Source: G039029935 sp039029935 (GTDB taxonomy: Bacteria; Chloroflexota; Anaerolineae; Caldilineales; Caldilineaceae). Taken from it: DNA of 6,929 bases. Below, piece by piece: positions 6,040 through 6,929 of this stretch (positions are counted from its first letter, which is position 1; each line of letters starts with the position of its first letter). The position numbers and the translations under genes were made by a program. The stretch spans positions 1 through 6,929 of the forward strand of contig JBCCFC010000734.1 of NCBI GenBank assembly GCA_039029935.1. Reading direction: 5' to 3'. The notes beneath the pieces are model-generated. The model ran no database searches. It saw only the letters and a program-made list of their open reading frames with translations, and was not told the origin of the DNA.

Positions 6040-6929
6040 TTACTGTCGAATTAACGGCAACAAATCCCGATAGCCATTATCATGCCAAAATGTCACAGGC
6101 TGTGCCAACCGCCCTTCTGTATCACGAGCGTGGAAAATCAACCGATAAATGGTCTTCTCCGTAAATCCATTAAGATTCCCCACAAACCACGCGGCTGGCT
6201 TAATGTTGCCTGGATGAAACTCAATTACCGCAGTGGGTTCTGTTGTGGTCATCGTCATTGTTGATGTATAGGGATAGACCTCTGCCCATGCACGATCAAT
6301 AGCATAATTATTGTCTGGGTGACGAATATCAACTCGCAAGTCGTCGCTCGTCTCCCCATAATCAACCTTGGCGATATAGGGAGGCCAACCCTCATCCAGT
6401 GTCGTTGTGCCTGAGATAAATTGCACAGACAATGCATAGGCGATCTCACTTCTGGTCGGTACTGTGTTGACATTTTTGATCTGAATATAGAATGGCTGTT
6501 CAGCAGTCTCCACTTGTATATCCAACCGAGCGTTGGGTGTAAATGATTCGGCAAACTCAGCTTGTGGCTCGCTGTCACAATCAGTGAAATAGCGCATTTC
6601 GATATCCGTAACAGATGATTCAAACAGGGTTGGTTCAGATCGGTTCGCCTCAATGCGATAGCTGCCCACCTTGGGTGGTATAACCATCATCCAGTCATCA
6701 TCATCCACAGGGTAAAAATTACGCTGTTGAGGCATGTCGTTCAACATGATGGCTTTGGCGTCAATGCAATCATCATCCTGCTCATACTCATCAGAGTAGC
6801 GCGGTGTTGTGATCGAAATCACCTCGCTGTAGTCGCTCCATAGCTCATTGATTTGTCTATCTGGATGCCAATTAGCCGATGGCGTATCGAATGGCTGTGT
6901 ATAAGTACGCATACGCAGGGTATATGTCG
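6040..6929 (-). CDS. C-terminal part of a probable exported protein with PPC-like and Ig-like domains (5' end outside window)
   Basis: The frame is open from the right edge to the TAA at 6042-6040, giving 295 visible residues. The Met at 6910-6912 is internal or at least unproven as a start, because TYTLR precedes it in frame with no stop. Counting from that Met, about 43-165 resembles a bacterial pre-peptidase C-terminal (PPC) domain. It opens with YEQDDDCIDAKAI (43-55), the acidic VDDDDWMMVIP (69-79) matches the D-x-DW core, and YRIEAN, ARLDIQVETAEQPFYIQI follow. About 178-277 looks like an Ig-like beta sandwich (AWAEVYP, NGFTEKTIYRLIFHARDTEGRLAQPVTF). Both domain types occur at the ends of secreted proteases and surface proteins, so extracellular action is likely. 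The catalytic or main domain, the signal peptide and the promoter lie outside the window. The gene converges on the plus-strand cluster, so it is a separate unit. Domain calls are moderate; no function is assigned. Confidence 0.7.
   Translation of the reverse strand, partial: TYTLRMRTYTQPFDTPSANWHPDRQINELWSDYSEVISITTPRYSDEYEQDDDCIDAKAIMLNDMPQQRNFYPVDDDDWMMVIPPKVGSYRIEANRSEPTLFESSVTDIEMRYFTDCDSEPQAEFAESFTPNARLDIQVETAEQPFYIQIKNVNTVPTRSEIAYALSVQFISGTTTLDEGWPPYIAKVDYGETSDDLRVDIRHPDNNYAIDRAWAEVYPYTSTMTMTTTEPTAVIEFHPGNIKPAAWFVGNLNGFTEKTIYRLIFHARDTEGRLAQPVTFWHDNGYRDLLPLIRQ

Noticed and set aside
5838..6164. Plus-strand open frame running out of the end of the second nuclease-fold gene
   Set aside because: It overlaps both the nuclease gene and the antisense of the minus-strand gene, has no convincing start, and its protein is Cys-, Arg- and Thr-rich without a recognisable motif.
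6255..6653. Second minus-strand open frame of 132 codons
   Set aside because: It is a shifted frame of the PPC/Ig-like protein gene, whose frame is longer and shows clear domain-like patterning.

Overview
The window holds seven protein-coding genes and looks like chromosomal DNA of a free-living bacterium. Six genes lie on the plus strand. The seventh lies on the minus strand, converges on them, and runs off the right edge. I see no rRNA, tRNA, CRISPR array, transposase or phage gene. The style of the proteins suggests Chloroflexota (Ardenticatenia/Anaerolineae-like), with Cyanobacteria as a weaker alternative. The clues are a GT39 membrane transferase with a WGYVAYPPLTP segment, a small stand-alone PD-(D/E)XK family often present in several copies in those phyla, a PPC plus Ig-like secreted protein tail, and a purine-rich GAAGGGTGAA repeat between genes. 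This is inference from memory of families, not a database result.

Layout. Positions 41-1540 encode a polytopic membrane glycosyltransferase of family 39. A 104-base gap follows, containing an imperfect hairpin (1564-1605) and a short T run. After it come five closely spaced genes in the same direction: a zinc-dependent homocysteine S-methyltransferase family protein (1645-2649), a TauD/TfdA-type Fe(II)/2-oxoglutarate dioxygenase (2662-3717), a tandem-domain GNAT acetyltransferase (3749-4684), and two paralogous PD-(D/E)XK nuclease-fold proteins (4697-5299 and 5327-5941). The gaps are 12, 31, 12 and 27 bases, so one transcript is plausible. The 98-base convergent spacer (5942-6039) holds a 15-base inverted repeat with one mismatch. 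The last gene (minus strand, 6929 to 6040) is the C-terminal part of a probable exported protein with a PPC-like domain and a terminal Ig-like beta domain.

How the genes may work together. The methyltransferase, dioxygenase and acetyltransferase form a plausible small-molecule cassette for methylated or sulfur-containing amino compounds, but no substrate can be read from the sequence. The nuclease pair looks like a separate module. Its hand-sampled GC is about a third, against about 62% in a sampled stretch of the dioxygenase, yet its first gene starts only 12 bases after the acetyltransferase stop. The most interesting items are this nuclease pair (about 64% identical, all putative catalytic residues kept in both copies, no methyltransferase partner in view) and the inverted repeat just downstream of it.
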